Shown in pieces: positions 1-9,008 of a stretch of DNA of 64,000 nucleotides. This stretch comes from Paenibacillus agricola (lineage in GTDB: Bacteria; Bacillota; Bacilli; Paenibacillales; NBRC-103111). The notes beneath the pieces were generated by a model. The model saw only the letters and a list, made by a program, of their open reading frames with translations. It made no database searches and was not told the origin of the DNA. Made by a program: the position numbers and the translations under genes. Position 1 is the stretch's first letter. Each line of letters opens with the position of its first letter. The DNA lies in contig NZ_JAAOIW010000002.1 in the NCBI RefSeq assembly GCF_011440305.1, positions 175,988 to 239,987 on the forward strand, read 5' to 3'.

Positions 1-1365
1 TAATTCCTCTACTACCTCTTTGAGCATCCGCTGGGACATCTCCCACATCGCATCATCAGGGAAATATTTTTCTGTATCCTTAGGATCGCGATAGGACAAG
101 CGGAAGCGGTATTCTTTAATGCCAAAATCGTCATATACTTGGCGAATTAGCTGAATAACGCGGCCAAATTCTTCTTTAATCTGGTCAGGACGGCAAAAGA
201 TATGGGCATCATTCAAAGTCATCCCACGTACCCGGTGCAGCCCTGTCAATGCTCCCGACATTTCGTAACGGTGCATCATCCCGAGCTCAGCTACACGTAC
301 AGGCAAATCGCGGTAGCTGCGCATGTCGCTTTTATAAATCATCATATGATGCGGGCAGTTCATCGGACGAAGCACAAGCTCCTCGTTGTCCATAACCATC
401 TTCGGGAACATATCCTCCTGGTAATGCTCCCAGTGCCCAGAGGTTTTGTACAATTCCACGCTAGCTAATATGGGTGTATAGACGTGTTGATAGCCGAGAC
501 GCTCCTCCAAATCCACAATATAACGTTCCATAGTGCGGCGCAGCTTGGCTCCATGAGGCAGCCACAAAGGTAATCCTTGGCCCACCTCACGTGAGAAGGT
601 GAACATTTTCAATTCTCTTCCAAGCTTGCGATGGTCGCGCTTCTTGGCTTCCTCCAACAGATGCAGATGCTCGTCCAAATCCGCCTTTTTCAGGAAGGCA
701 GTTCCATAAATACGTTGCAGCATTTTGTTCTTGGCATCTCCGCGCCAATAAGCACCTGCTACGCTTAGCAGCTTAAAGGCTTTGATACGCCCAGTCGATG
801 GCAAATGCGGTCCACGGCATAAGTCAAAAAATTCGCCTTGGTCATAAATCGTAAGCACGACGTCCTCCGGCAAATCGTTGATCAGCTCCAGCTTTAACGG
901 ATCCTCCAGCTCGGTAAATATACGCAAGGCTTCCTCACGGCTGACCTCGCGGCGGCGTATCGGGAAGTTCTCTTGCGCAACCTTTTCCATCATCTTCTCA
1001 ATCTTGGTGAGATCCTCAGGTGTTAGCGGCGTTTCCAAATCGATGTCGTAGTAAAAGCCATCCTCAATAACTGGACCAATACCCAGCTTGACGGCTTTAT
1101 CTCCATAAATCCGCTTAATCGCCTGTGCCATCAAATGGGCAGTGCTGTGGCGGTATACCTCCAAGCCACTTTCACTATCCAGCATAATAATTTCTAACGC
1201 TGCATCCTGCATAATTGGCGTGTTCAAATCAACCGCTTTGCCGTCGATTTTTCCGATTACGGCATTTTTCTTCAAGCCCGAGCTGATCGAGCCCGCGACA
1301 TCTTCAATGGTAGTCCCTTGCTCGTATTCCCTTACTGCTCCATCTGGAAAGGTTACCTTTACCAT
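1..1365 (-). CDS. thrS: Threonine--tRNA ligase, 5' part (3' end outside window)
   Basis: Charges tRNA-Thr with threonine in the cytoplasm. Reading leftward from an ATG at 1365, preceded by an AGGAGG site 7-8 bases upstream, 455 codons are visible of the roughly 640 usual for the family. The order is a TGS domain (about residues 1-62), the editing domain with the HxxxH pair at H73 and H77 (motif HSTAH, the positions known from E. coli ThrRS), and the class II catalytic core including the zinc-cysteine motif RPMNCPHH. The gene is not broken; the window edge cuts it in the catalytic core. It is preceded by a T-box leader and follows ytxC, the same order as in Bacillus subtilis. Confidence 0.97.
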   Translation of the reverse strand, partial: MVKVTFPDGAVREYEQGTTIEDVAGSISSGLKKNAVIGKIDGKAVDLNTPIMQDAALEIIMLDSESGLEVYRHSTAHLMAQAIKRIYGDKAVKLGIGPVIEDGFYYDIDLETPLTPEDLTKIEKMMEKVAQENFPIRRREVSREEALRIFTELEDPLKLELINDLPEDVVLTIYDQGEFFDLCRGPHLPSTGRIKAFKLLSVAGAYWRGDAKNKMLQRIYGTAFLKKADLDEHLHLLEEAKKRDHRKLGRELKMFTFSREVGQGLPLWLPHGAKLRRTMERYIVDLEERLGYQHVYTPILASVELYKTSGHWEHYQEDMFPKMVMDNEELVLRPMNCPHHMMIYKSDMRSYRDLPVRVAELGMMHRYEMSGALTGLHRVRGMTLNDAHIFCRPDQIKEEFGRVIQLIRQVYDDFGIKEYRFRLSYRDPKDTEKYFPDDAMWEMSQRMLKEVVEEL

Positions 1366-1442
1366 GTTATTGACCTCCTAATAGTTTTCGCAGAAACTTA
1401 CTGCGTAAGCATCCACTTGAGTTTTCGTACAAAACTACAAAC

Positions 1443-1722
1443 AAAAAAAGCGTATCACATCCCAAAAGGGACGAGTACGCTTGGTCTCGTGGTTCCACCC
1501 TAGTTCAATTCGCCGACTATATGACCGCCAGACGAATCCTCATAAGCATCCACTAACGGGAATGAGCCGGCGATATATACTAATGGAGCCACTACTATAG
1601 TCCATGTTCCATACCGCAACTACAAAGGGGTAAATGAATGTCGTTAACTGAAGGGGCTTGCAGCCATTGTCCCCTATCTCTGTACAGCACTTCACACATT
1701 ATTGTCTTTGATTTTAGTCTTA
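1443..1722 (-). promoter_or_regulatory. T-box leader of thrS with terminator
   Basis: The T-box sequence AGGGTGGAACCACGAGA is read on the minus strand at 1501-1485. It pairs with the acceptor end of uncharged tRNA. Directly after it comes an intrinsic terminator (1482-1443): an AAGCGTA/TACGCTT stem with an inner GTCCC/GGGAT helix and a run of seven T. Upstream sequence to about 1722 forms stem I and the linker. An ACC triplet at 1631-1629 could be the threonine specifier, but I have not folded stem I, so that assignment is tentative. Uncharged tRNA-Thr should favour antitermination. Confidence 0.93.
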
Positions 1723-2631
1723 GACCTCATTATAATCCGAGACGGCGGAACGGTCAAGATTGTGGCATAAAAAGCAATAGGTGCATAGCTCGACACGGTT
1801 CTCAAAAATTTGCGATATGGTTTGAATAATCTGGAGGCTGGGCTCCCTGGTGTGGATATATATCAGCTTTGGAGACACCGATATCAAGGTGCTTACAATG
1901 ACATCTTCAAAATTAATGTCCTTTTCCAACAATTCCATCGTTAAGGTCGTATTGCTTTCGCTCGTATCCACGGGCTCCATTTTGTCATCAAGCAGCATAA
2001 ATTCATTGCCACCCTTATGTAATAAGTGGACAAAAGGAACCTTGGCCTCTTGGATATAAACAAAATATTGCAGCAGCGAAATAAATTCTTTATATTGGCG
2101 ATCCATCAAAAATTCATCAACCGCATATTCAATGACTTCCCGTAGCTCCTCCGTATACTCATTTAGGCGAAATTTAATAAAACCATCTATATTTAAATCT
2201 GGATTCGCTTTTAATAATTGACACAAAGCTGTACTAATTTTACATTTACGTCGCTGAAGCATTTCCAAGGCCTCCGAGTTATCTTCATTTATTTCGCCCT
2301 GGAAATAGCTCAATATGCATCCAATATCTTCTTCCTTCTCATAATGAAATTCATGGATGATCAAATGCCGAAGCCGTTGTTCTTCCACTTCAGCTATAAC
2401 CCAATCCGCCACCACTCCAGCCAAGAACTGATAAAAGACATCTGCTTGCAGATTCACCGAAAATCGTGATTGTCTCCCGGTTCCTTCAATAACCGTAAAT
2501 CCCTCATAACCCTTCAATTCTACCGTAGCATCAGCCATATATTTGTTTTTAATTTCTGTCGTTAATTCGTGTGCGAGCTGCTCCATGGATGTGTGGCTTG
2601 TTTCTATTAGAGTAAAAGCAAATAGCTTCAT
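1720..2631 (-). CDS. ytxC: YtxC-like sporulation-associated protein
   Basis: A soluble protein of 303 residues whose position immediately upstream of thrS, and general character, match YtxC of Bacillus (dnaI-ytxC-thrS). Its biochemical role is not known to me. The ATG at 2631 is preferred over an in-frame GTG at 2640, because an AAAGGAG site sits 8 bases before the ATG and would abut the GTG. The C-terminal codons contain the thrS promoter, which constrains both sequences. No signal peptide or membrane segment is visible. The call rests on synteny and overall resemblance, not on a catalytic motif. Confidence 0.75.
   Translation of the reverse strand: MKLFAFTLIETSHTSMEQLAHELTTEIKNKYMADATVELKGYEGFTVIEGTGRQSRFSVNLQADVFYQFLAGVVADWVIAEVEEQRLRHLIIHEFHYEKEEDIGCILSYFQGEINEDNSEALEMLQRRKCKISTALCQLLKANPDLNIDGFIKFRLNEYTEELREVIEYAVDEFLMDRQYKEFISLLQYFVYIQEAKVPFVHLLHKGGNEFMLLDDKMEPVDTSESNTTLTMELLEKDINFEDVIVSTLISVSPKLIYIHTREPSLQIIQTISQIFENRVELCTYCFLCHNLDRSAVSDYNEV
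1729..1757 (-). promoter_or_regulatory. Sigma-A promoter of thrS inside ytxC
   Basis: TTGACC (1757-1752) and a perfect TATAAT (1734-1729) are separated by 17 bases on the minus strand. Both elements lie within the last codons of ytxC. Transcription would start near 1722, at the beginning of the T-box leader. Confidence 0.8.
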
Positions 2632-2764
2632 CTCCTCCACTCCTTTCTTCCGCGTTTCTCATGTTAAAGTATATGGTCAGGTGAAGGCATATATACAAAC
2701 AACAATTTCCCATGGTATAGTTAAGAAATTAGAAAAAGCGGAGTTAATGGAGTGACAAGAGAAT

Positions 2765-3871
2765 ATGGGTTTTGATTTATATCAATTGATTGATCTGCCT
2801 CGATGGAATCGAAAATTGTTAACGGGCTATTGGTTAATCATTGCTTTATCCATCATCTCGATATCCGTCTATGATGTTATTGTCTGGTTTTCCACTTCAC
2901 TTAAGATCGCTCCGATCCTAACCTTTAATACCTTATGGCTGTGTCTAGGACTTCTTGTAGTTGAAGCTTTATTTAAGGTGGCAAAAAAAGGAAAAGATTA
3001 TGTTGTAATCTTAGGTGCAGCCTTTATATCAGGCGGCATGATTTTCTCTTTTCCCGATGTAACCTCCTTATTAATGATCATGTTTTTGCCGATTATGGTC
3101 TCTATATTTTATTTCCAAAGCAGAAAAGTAATCTTTTCCTATTTGCTTGCTGTCATTGTTTTTTATATTATTTATTACGTTCTGGGAGCACAAAGATTTT
3201 GGAGCGCATACGACCTAATCGCTGTACCGGCCATCCTATTATGCGGTGCTATAGTGGCACTGGGTGTTATGAGCCGTGGCACGGAGCTGTTAAAGCACTT
3301 ACAAACTTCTCTCGAATCCGGGCAGGAGCTGCTCGTACGCAATGTTATCATGGACAAGCTCGCCAAAACGGATGCACTCACTGACCTATACAATCATATG
3401 TCCTTTCATGAATATTTGGATAAGCTGATCGAGCAGGGTGAACGCTATAATTTTAAATTCCAGCTTGCGCTTCTTGATATTGACCACTTTAAAAAAGTTA
3501 ATGATTCCTACGGTCATCGTGCAGGAGATGCGGTACTAAAAAAAGTCGCGCAGACGATTAAAACCATGGTTTCGCTTAATGATTTTCCTGCACGGTATGG
3601 CGGCGAGGAATTTGCCATTATTTTTACGGATATGGATTTGAAGGAAGCTATCCTTAATGTTGAAAATATCCGCAAACAAATCGCGGCACAGCCCCATGAA
3701 GAATTGAATGGAAATGCCGTCACGATCAGCATCGGGATTCATGATTACCGTAAGGGCTGTACCAAGGAAATGCTATTTAAGGGTGCTGACGAGGCCTTAT
3801 ACGACGCCAAAAGAAGTGGCCGCAACAAAACGGTCATCTATACAGATACAGAAAAAGCAACGCTTCGGTGA
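2765..3871 (+). CDS. Membrane-bound diguanylate cyclase (GGDEF)
   Basis: Makes cyclic di-GMP from two GTP at the inner face of the membrane. The first ~175 residues hold five or six hydrophobic segments, followed by a short helix and a complete GGDEF domain of about 165 residues with the active-site signature GGEEF at residues 279-283. The allosteric I-site position (RxxD five residues before the signature) reads SLND, so the arginine is missing and product inhibition through this site is unlikely. It is divergent from ytxC across 133 bases. Its stop codon lies in the rising arm of its terminator. A PilZ protein near 31.5 kb could be part of the same signalling network, but nothing links them directly. 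Confidence 0.92.
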   Translation: MGFDLYQLIDLPRWNRKLLTGYWLIIALSIISISVYDVIVWFSTSLKIAPILTFNTLWLCLGLLVVEALFKVAKKGKDYVVILGAAFISGGMIFSFPDVTSLLMIMFLPIMVSIFYFQSRKVIFSYLLAVIVFYIIYYVLGAQRFWSAYDLIAVPAILLCGAIVALGVMSRGTELLKHLQTSLESGQELLVRNVIMDKLAKTDALTDLYNHMSFHEYLDKLIEQGERYNFKFQLALLDIDHFKKVNDSYGHRAGDAVLKKVAQTIKTMVSLNDFPARYGGEEFAIIFTDMDLKEAILNVENIRKQIAAQPHEELNGNAVTISIGIHDYRKGCTKEMLFKGADEALYDAKRSGRNKTVIYTDTEKATLR

Positions 3872-3898
3872 TTTCATACCCAAGGCGTTGCTTTATTT
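3853..3898 (+). terminator. Terminator of the GGDEF gene
   Basis: AAGCAACGC pairs with GCGTTGCTT, followed by a T-rich tract. The left arm is within the last codons of the GGDEF gene and the stop codon falls in the loop. Confidence 0.75.
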
Positions 3899-4027
3899 AA
3901 TTTTACTTTCCTGCTAACCATGCAGATTTTCACTGTGTTAGCTTGTCCATATTGCGCGAGGATAACCGCAGTTCCATTTCATCCATAACAATAGTCCAAG
4001 TCCATTACGCAAAGTGTGCCTAGACGA

Positions 4028-4087
4028 CAAAAAACGCTTATCCATACCAATCCCTCTAGTGGATTAAATAATAGATAAGCGTTGTTG
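4028..4087 (-). terminator. Terminator of mqnC
   Basis: On the minus strand AACGCTTATC and GATAAGCGTT form a ten-pair stem with a long loop, followed by a run of T, just past the mqnC stop. Confidence 0.8.
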
Positions 4088-4112
4088 TTAATAAATAATT
4101 CCTCTATTCACT

Positions 4113-5249
4113 CTAGTTCTGCATCACAAAGTCATGCTCAACCTTGGCATTCACATCGTCGAACACATGCAGAATCTCATACTTTGTATTGCGAGTTGCC
4201 GGGATTTTGCCAGCTTCACGGATCAACTGCAAGGTCGAGCTGATATTGACCTTATGAGTTGTACCCGCGGCGGACACTACATTTTCTTCAATCATCGTGC
4301 TGCCAAAGTCATTACAGCCATAATGCAATGATTGCTTGCCGACCTCAGGACCCATCGTTACCCATGAGGACTGGAAGTTAGGGATATTGTCCAGCATAAT
4401 TCGGCTGATTGCGAGATTTTTCAGGTAGGCTTCTGGTGTCTGCTTCTCGCCTTTCATATTCGTATTGTCCGGCTGGAACGTCCACGAAATAAAGGCCAGG
4501 AAGCCGGGTGTATTCCAGCCGTTGGCGATACAGAGATCCTGTCCATCACGCACTCGCAGCAGATGGAGCGCACGTTCCTCGAAGGTTTCACCGAAGCCAA
4601 TAACCATCGTGGCGGTTGAATGCATGCCAATCCGGTGGGCGGTTTCCATAACGTCCATCCAATCGCGCCATGAGCCTTTCAGGCGGCTGATTTTCCTGCG
4701 GGTACGGTCGTCCAATATTTCGGCGCCGCCCCCTGGCAAAGAATCCAGTCCTGCCGCGTGCAGCTCACGAATGACTTCCTCAAGCGTTAATCCACCTGAG
4801 ACTTCCTTCATCTTCATAATTTCCGCTGGCGAGAAGGAATGCATCGTAATATTGAATCTTTTCTTAATCTCGCGCAACAAATTCGTATAGTACGTAAACG
4901 GAAGATCAGGGTTGGTTCCGCCCTGCATTAAAATTTCCGTTCCTCTCACATCAAGCGTTTCCTGTATTTTTTGAAAAATAGTTTCATCCGATAGTACATA
5001 ACCTTCTTTGGAGCCAGGCGCACGATAAAAGGCACAAAAACGGCAATATACGTCACAAATATTCGTATAATTGACATTACGCCCGATGACAAAAGTCGTA
5101 ATTGGATCGGGATGATGTTTTAGCATAATTAAATTGGCAGCATGGCCCATCTTCTCAATCTGGTCAGATTCGTATAATCGAACACAATCCTCCACACTGA
5201 TTCGGTTTCCTGCCACGGCTTGTTCAAGGATGTGGTCTATTGAACTCAT
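4113..5249 (-). CDS. mqnC: Cyclic dehypoxanthinyl futalosine synthase
   Basis: Radical SAM enzyme of the futalosine route to menaquinone; it cyclises dehypoxanthinyl futalosine. The iron-sulphur motif CxxxCxxC is seen at C65, C69 and C72 (ICDVYCRFC), followed by a TIM-barrel region with GGTNP and GGGAE motifs typical of the MqnC/MqnE family. Overall sequence and length (378 residues) fit MqnC better than MqnE. The ATG at 5249 has AAAGGAG 8 bases upstream; an in-frame GTG at 5258 overlaps that site. It stands alone on this strand with its own terminator. Its presence implies that menaquinone is made through futalosine rather than through MenFDHCEB. Confidence 0.92.
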   Translation of the reverse strand: MSSIDHILEQAVAGNRISVEDCVRLYESDQIEKMGHAANLIMLKHHPDPITTFVIGRNVNYTNICDVYCRFCAFYRAPGSKEGYVLSDETIFQKIQETLDVRGTEILMQGGTNPDLPFTYYTNLLREIKKRFNITMHSFSPAEIMKMKEVSGGLTLEEVIRELHAAGLDSLPGGGAEILDDRTRRKISRLKGSWRDWMDVMETAHRIGMHSTATMVIGFGETFEERALHLLRVRDGQDLCIANGWNTPGFLAFISWTFQPDNTNMKGEKQTPEAYLKNLAISRIMLDNIPNFQSSWVTMGPEVGKQSLHYGCNDFGSTMIEENVVSAAGTTHKVNISSTLQLIREAGKIPATRNTKYEILHVFDDVNAKVEHDFVMQN

Positions 5250-5439
5250 TTTGCTCACTCCTTTTTCATCTTATCGTAACACAAAGGCTGAGCCTAGTCA
5301 TTAAAAAGAGCCTGTCAATGATAAGAGGTGACTCTCTCCATTCACAAACTCTTCAAATTAAGCTTATTCCAATACGCTGGTAAGTGGGTGTTTATTGCTT
5401 AAGGCAAACCAAAAAGCGGGCGGAGCAGCTTTCAAGCAG

Positions 5440-6639
5440 TTAGATGCTTTCTACTTCCGCTTGAGCCAAATCAATCGCACGCGATAGATCAGCGATCAGA
5501 TCCTCGATGTGCTCGATCCCCACAGAGTAACGAAGCAGGCGATCATCCAAGCCAATTCGCGTGCGAATTTCCTCAGGTATATCCGCATGCGTCTGCACCG
5601 AAGGATAGGTCATTAACGACTCTACGCCACCAAGGCTTTCGGCGAAGGCAATTAATTTAATATGGCGCAGGATCGGCTCGATATAACGGGCATCCTTTAG
5701 CTTAAACGAGAAGATGCCTGCATTGCCAGAGGACTGCTTCTTCTGGATTTCATAGCCTGGATGGCTTTCCAGCGCCGGGTAGTAGACGGAGTCTACCTGG
5801 GGATGCTGCAATAGAAAATCAGCCATCCGCTTGGCATTATATTGATGGCGTTCCATGCGGATCGCCAATGTTTTCATGCCTCTCATCAATAGCCAGCTGT
5901 CCTGCGGCCCGAGTACAGCTCCGATGGAATTGTGCAGGAAGGCCATTTGCTCAGAGAGCTCCTTGCCCTTCGTTACAATTAATCCGGCCAGTACATCGTT
6001 GTGGCCGCCCAAGTATTTGGTCGCACTGTGGATAATAATATCAGCGCCCAGCTCAATAGGACGCTGGAAAAATGGAGTAAGCAAGGTATTATCGACGATC
6101 GTAAGCACATTTTTTTTCTTCGCCCAGCTACAAACCAGCTCCAAATCAGTAATCATCATCAAAGGGTTGGTAGGTGTTTCAATAAGCACTGCCTTGGTGC
6201 TGGGACGATAATGCGATTCAAGCGCGTCGATATCGTTCGTATCGACATATGTAGCCGTCACGCCAAAGCGTGACATGATTTTCTCCAGCAGGCGATAGGT
6301 GCCGCCGTACAGATCCAAGGAGACGATCAGATGGTCTCCCTGGCTGAACAAGGCAAAGATCGTTTGCAGCGCAGCCATGCCTGAGCTGCAGGCGAATCCG
6401 GCATCGCCGGATTCCAGCTCCGCAATCGCTTCCTCGAGTACTTTGCGGGTAGGGCTTTTCGTGCGGGCATAATCGAAGCCCGTACTTTGCCCCAGCTTCG
6501 GGTGGCGAAAGGCCGTTGCCTGGTAAACAGGAAAGCTGACCGCCCCCGTTACCGGCTCCTCCTGCGAGCCGATTTGTACTAATCGGCTTTCTATTTTTAA
6601 TTGCTTATCGCGATTAAGTTCCTGTCCATTGTTACTCAT
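5440..6639 (-). CDS. metI: Cystathionine gamma-synthase / O-acetylhomoserine thiolyase
   Basis: PLP enzyme of methionine synthesis that joins acylated homoserine to cysteine (or sulfide). The PLP lysine is K208 in [10 protein letters not shown]. The length of 399 residues and motifs such as ETPTNP are typical of the Cys/Met metabolism family. The start overlaps the stop of metAA by four bases (ATGA), with AAAGGAG upstream inside metAA, so translation is coupled. Control is by the SAM riboswitch before metAA. A separate cystathionine beta-lyase is not next to it. A gamma-lyase function cannot be excluded by sequence reading, but the operon favours biosynthesis. Confidence 0.9.
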   Translation of the reverse strand: MSNNGQELNRDKQLKIESRLVQIGSQEEPVTGAVSFPVYQATAFRHPKLGQSTGFDYARTKSPTRKVLEEAIAELESGDAGFACSSGMAALQTIFALFSQGDHLIVSLDLYGGTYRLLEKIMSRFGVTATYVDTNDIDALESHYRPSTKAVLIETPTNPLMMITDLELVCSWAKKKNVLTIVDNTLLTPFFQRPIELGADIIIHSATKYLGGHNDVLAGLIVTKGKELSEQMAFLHNSIGAVLGPQDSWLLMRGMKTLAIRMERHQYNAKRMADFLLQHPQVDSVYYPALESHPGYEIQKKQSSGNAGIFSFKLKDARYIEPILRHIKLIAFAESLGGVESLMTYPSVQTHADIPEEIRTRIGLDDRLLRYSVGIEHIEDLIADLSRAIDLAQAEVESI

Positions 6640-7562
6640 ATACTGTACTCTCCTTTATATAGATCATAGGGTGTCTCTTGGTAAACATAATAATTCAACC
6701 AATTGGAAAACAACAGATTGGCATGGGCTCTCCACGAAACAAGCGGCTCCTTGGTCGGATCGTCATTGGGGTAATAATTTTTGGGCACATCGACGACCAT
6801 GCCCTTGTTGACATCCCGATCGTATTCATACTTCAGTGTACACGCATCATATTCCGAATGCCCGGTTACGAAAATATGCTTGCCATCCTTGGTTCCCGCG
6901 ATATACACACCTGCCTCCGGAGATTCCGATAAGATGTCCAGATCCGCATGGTTTTCAATATCGGCTCTGCGCACTTCGGTATGGCGTGACTGCGGCACCC
7001 AGAACTGCTCATCAAAGCCACGCAATAGCTTCACATTTTGTTTGCTTATTACATGTGGGAACACTCCGAACATTTTGCTATCCAAAGGATATTTCGGCAC
7101 TCCATAATGATGGTACAAGCCTGCTTGCGCTGCCCAGCAAATATGCAAAGTGGAGGTCACATTTTCGTTGCTCCAATCCATAATTTCCTTAAGCTCTGTC
7201 CAGTAATTCACATCTTCAAAATCCATCTGCTCCACAGGCGCGCCCGTAATGATTAATCCATCAAATTTCTCATTGCGCACATCATCAAACGTTTTATAAA
7301 ATTGCTCCAAATGCTCGGCCGATGTATTTTTGGAGGTATGCGTACGTGGATGCAGCAGCACAAACTCCAATTGTACCGGTGTGTTGCCGATCAAACGTAA
7401 AATCTGGGTTTCAGTCGTTTCTTTGGTCGGCATTAAATTCAAAATCGCGATACGCAACGGTCGAATATCCTGGTGAAAAGCTTCCGTCTCGCTCATGACA
7501 AATATATTTTCGTTCATTAATATTTCTTTGGCGGGTAAATGATCGGGAACTTTAATAGGCAT
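6636..7562 (-). CDS. metAA: Homoserine O-acetyltransferase (MetA family)
   Basis: Acylates homoserine, the first committed step of methionine synthesis. The protein has 308 residues and carries the catalytic cysteine C142 in HICWAAQAG. Residue 111 is glutamate; in Bacillus cereus MetA that residue goes with acetyl-CoA use, whereas the E. coli succinyl-CoA enzyme has glycine. I therefore call acetyltransferase although many relatives are labelled succinyltransferase. An AAAAGGAG site precedes the ATG at 7562. It is first in a two-gene operon with metI, controlled by the S-box leader. Confidence 0.92.
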   Translation of the reverse strand: MPIKVPDHLPAKEILMNENIFVMSETEAFHQDIRPLRIAILNLMPTKETTETQILRLIGNTPVQLEFVLLHPRTHTSKNTSAEHLEQFYKTFDDVRNEKFDGLIITGAPVEQMDFEDVNYWTELKEIMDWSNENVTSTLHICWAAQAGLYHHYGVPKYPLDSKMFGVFPHVISKQNVKLLRGFDEQFWVPQSRHTEVRRADIENHADLDILSESPEAGVYIAGTKDGKHIFVTGHSEYDACTLKYEYDRDVNKGMVVDVPKNYYPNDDPTKEPLVSWRAHANLLFSNWLNYYVYQETPYDLYKGEYSI

Positions 7563-7618
7563 ACAAAACCACTCCTTTTTTTTGTTTCTGACCGTTGTTA
7601 TTCACAAAAAAGGACGCT

Positions 7619-7813
7619 AAAAAGGCCTTTTTCGCGCAAACGAGAAAGGCCTTGTTATAATTAACAATGTCCTCTCTCATCTCTCAGAAGCTTCGTTCGC
7701 TTCCGCAAGAATTAGCACCGTGCATTCCACCACCAAATCGCTCTCGCGAATTGACAATAGTTTGTCGGTTGCCGGGTGTCATCGGGCTAGTCCCTCCACC
7801 TGCTCTTGATAAG
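7619..7813 (-). promoter_or_regulatory. SAM-I (S-box) riboswitch with terminator
   Basis: On the minus strand the leader opens with CTTATCAAGAG, then GGTGGAGGGACTAGCCC and the core CCCGGCAACC, the conserved S-box sequence. It ends with a terminator (7653-7619), AAGGCCTTTCTC paired with an AAAAAGGCCTT arm plus T run. Binding of S-adenosylmethionine should favour termination and shut off metAA-metI. Confidence 0.96.
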
Positions 7814-7835
7814 AAAAGTTTCTATTTTTCTTTAT

Positions 7836-7865
7836 ATTATTTACCATAATGCCATCCAAAGTCAA
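7836..7865 (-). promoter_or_regulatory. Promoter of the metAA-metI operon
   Basis: TTGACT (7865-7860), 18-base spacer, AATAAT (7841-7836) on the minus strand. The start would fall about 15 bases before the S-box aptamer. Confidence 0.65.
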
Positions 7866-8006
7866 GGACTGTAACTCAAAAAAATATTCCAGCTAGATTT
7901 CGTGCTGACAGGCGACTTGAAATCGATACCCAATTATATTTCTGAAACCGTTTACCGTTTGATTCGTATAAATTTAGAAGGATAAATATTGTAAAGGGGT
8001 GTTTCT

Positions 8007-9008
8007 ATGGAAGTCATTCATGGTGGAGGCGTATCCATACCGCCTACCGGCCCGCCTCGGAGCTTGGTATCGAAGATTGTTACAGGGATTGTCATTGCCG
8101 TCGTATTCCTTGTTGGAATGTCTATGTTCTACACCGTACAAGAGCATGAGAAGGCCGCTATTTTGACCTTTGGGAAATATAGTGGTGAAACAGAGGCTGG
8201 TCTTCATTTTAAACTGCCTTATCCGATCCAACAGGTTATCGTACTGCCGGCAAAAAAGACACAGCGTATCCAGATTGGCTTTAGAGAATCCAACGGTAAA
8301 ATCACTTCCGTTGAAGAAGAATCTTTGATGATTACGGGAGACGAGAACATATTATCAGCGGATGCGGTTGTCGAATGGAATATCAGCAATATGCAAAACT
8401 ATTTATATAATATTGAGGACGCGGAGCAGTTCCTGCGTAACTCTGCGAGTGCAGCAATTCGTTCAGTCATCGGCTCAACTGCTCTTGATTTCGCGATCAC
8501 AGAAGGAAAAACGGAAGTGCAAGGCAAAGTAAAAGAGCGGCTCATTGCGATGCAGGCCACTTATGAAACAGGGATCCATATCCTTGACCTGAAGTTCCAG
8601 GATATCGAACCTCCTGCAGGGGATGTTCAGGCTGCTTTTAAGGATGTCACAAACGCTCGGGAAGAGAAAAGCACGAAGATTAACGTAGCAACGAAGTATG
8701 AGAATGATATCCTTCCCAGGGAGAGAGGGAATGCGCAGGCACTAATTGAAAACGCTGAAGCACAGAAGAAATCCAGGATATTGAATGCGCAAGGGGATGT
8801 AGCCAAGTTTAATGCGATCTATGCTGAATATGTGAATAATAAATCAGTTACTGAAAGCAGACTTGTAATAGAAACTTTAGAGAAGATTTTGCCATCTGCC
8901 AAAATCTTCATAAGCGACAGTTCAAGTGAAACGGTTAAATACTTGCCGATTAACGAACTGCTGCGTAATCCCGCGGCCGGACAGACACAAGGAGGTGCCG
9001 CGAGATGA
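8007..9008 (+). CDS. hflK: HflK-like SPFH/prohibitin membrane protein
   Basis: A membrane-anchored band-7 (SPFH) protein of 333 residues. One hydrophobic segment (about residues 25-45) is followed by the SPFH domain, beginning with the motif EHEKAAILTFGKY, and a charged alpha-helical C-terminal part with the conserved ERGNAQ-like stretch. In proteobacteria HflK and HflC form a cage around the FtsH protease. An AAAGGGG site precedes the ATG. The stop overlaps the start of hflC by four bases, so the two are made together. ftsH is not in this window. Confidence 0.88.
   Translation: MEVIHGGGVSIPPTGPPRSLVSKIVTGIVIAVVFLVGMSMFYTVQEHEKAAILTFGKYSGETEAGLHFKLPYPIQQVIVLPAKKTQRIQIGFRESNGKITSVEEESLMITGDENILSADAVVEWNISNMQNYLYNIEDAEQFLRNSASAAIRSVIGSTALDFAITEGKTEVQGKVKERLIAMQATYETGIHILDLKFQDIEPPAGDVQAAFKDVTNAREEKSTKINVATKYENDILPRERGNAQALIENAEAQKKSRILNAQGDVAKFNAIYAEYVNNKSVTESRLVIETLEKILPSAKIFISDSSSETVKYLPINELLRNPAAGQTQGGAAR

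Noticed and set aside
5259..5439. Regulatory RNA or terminator between mqnC and metI
   Set aside because: Only short, weak pairings without a convincing T-tract were seen.
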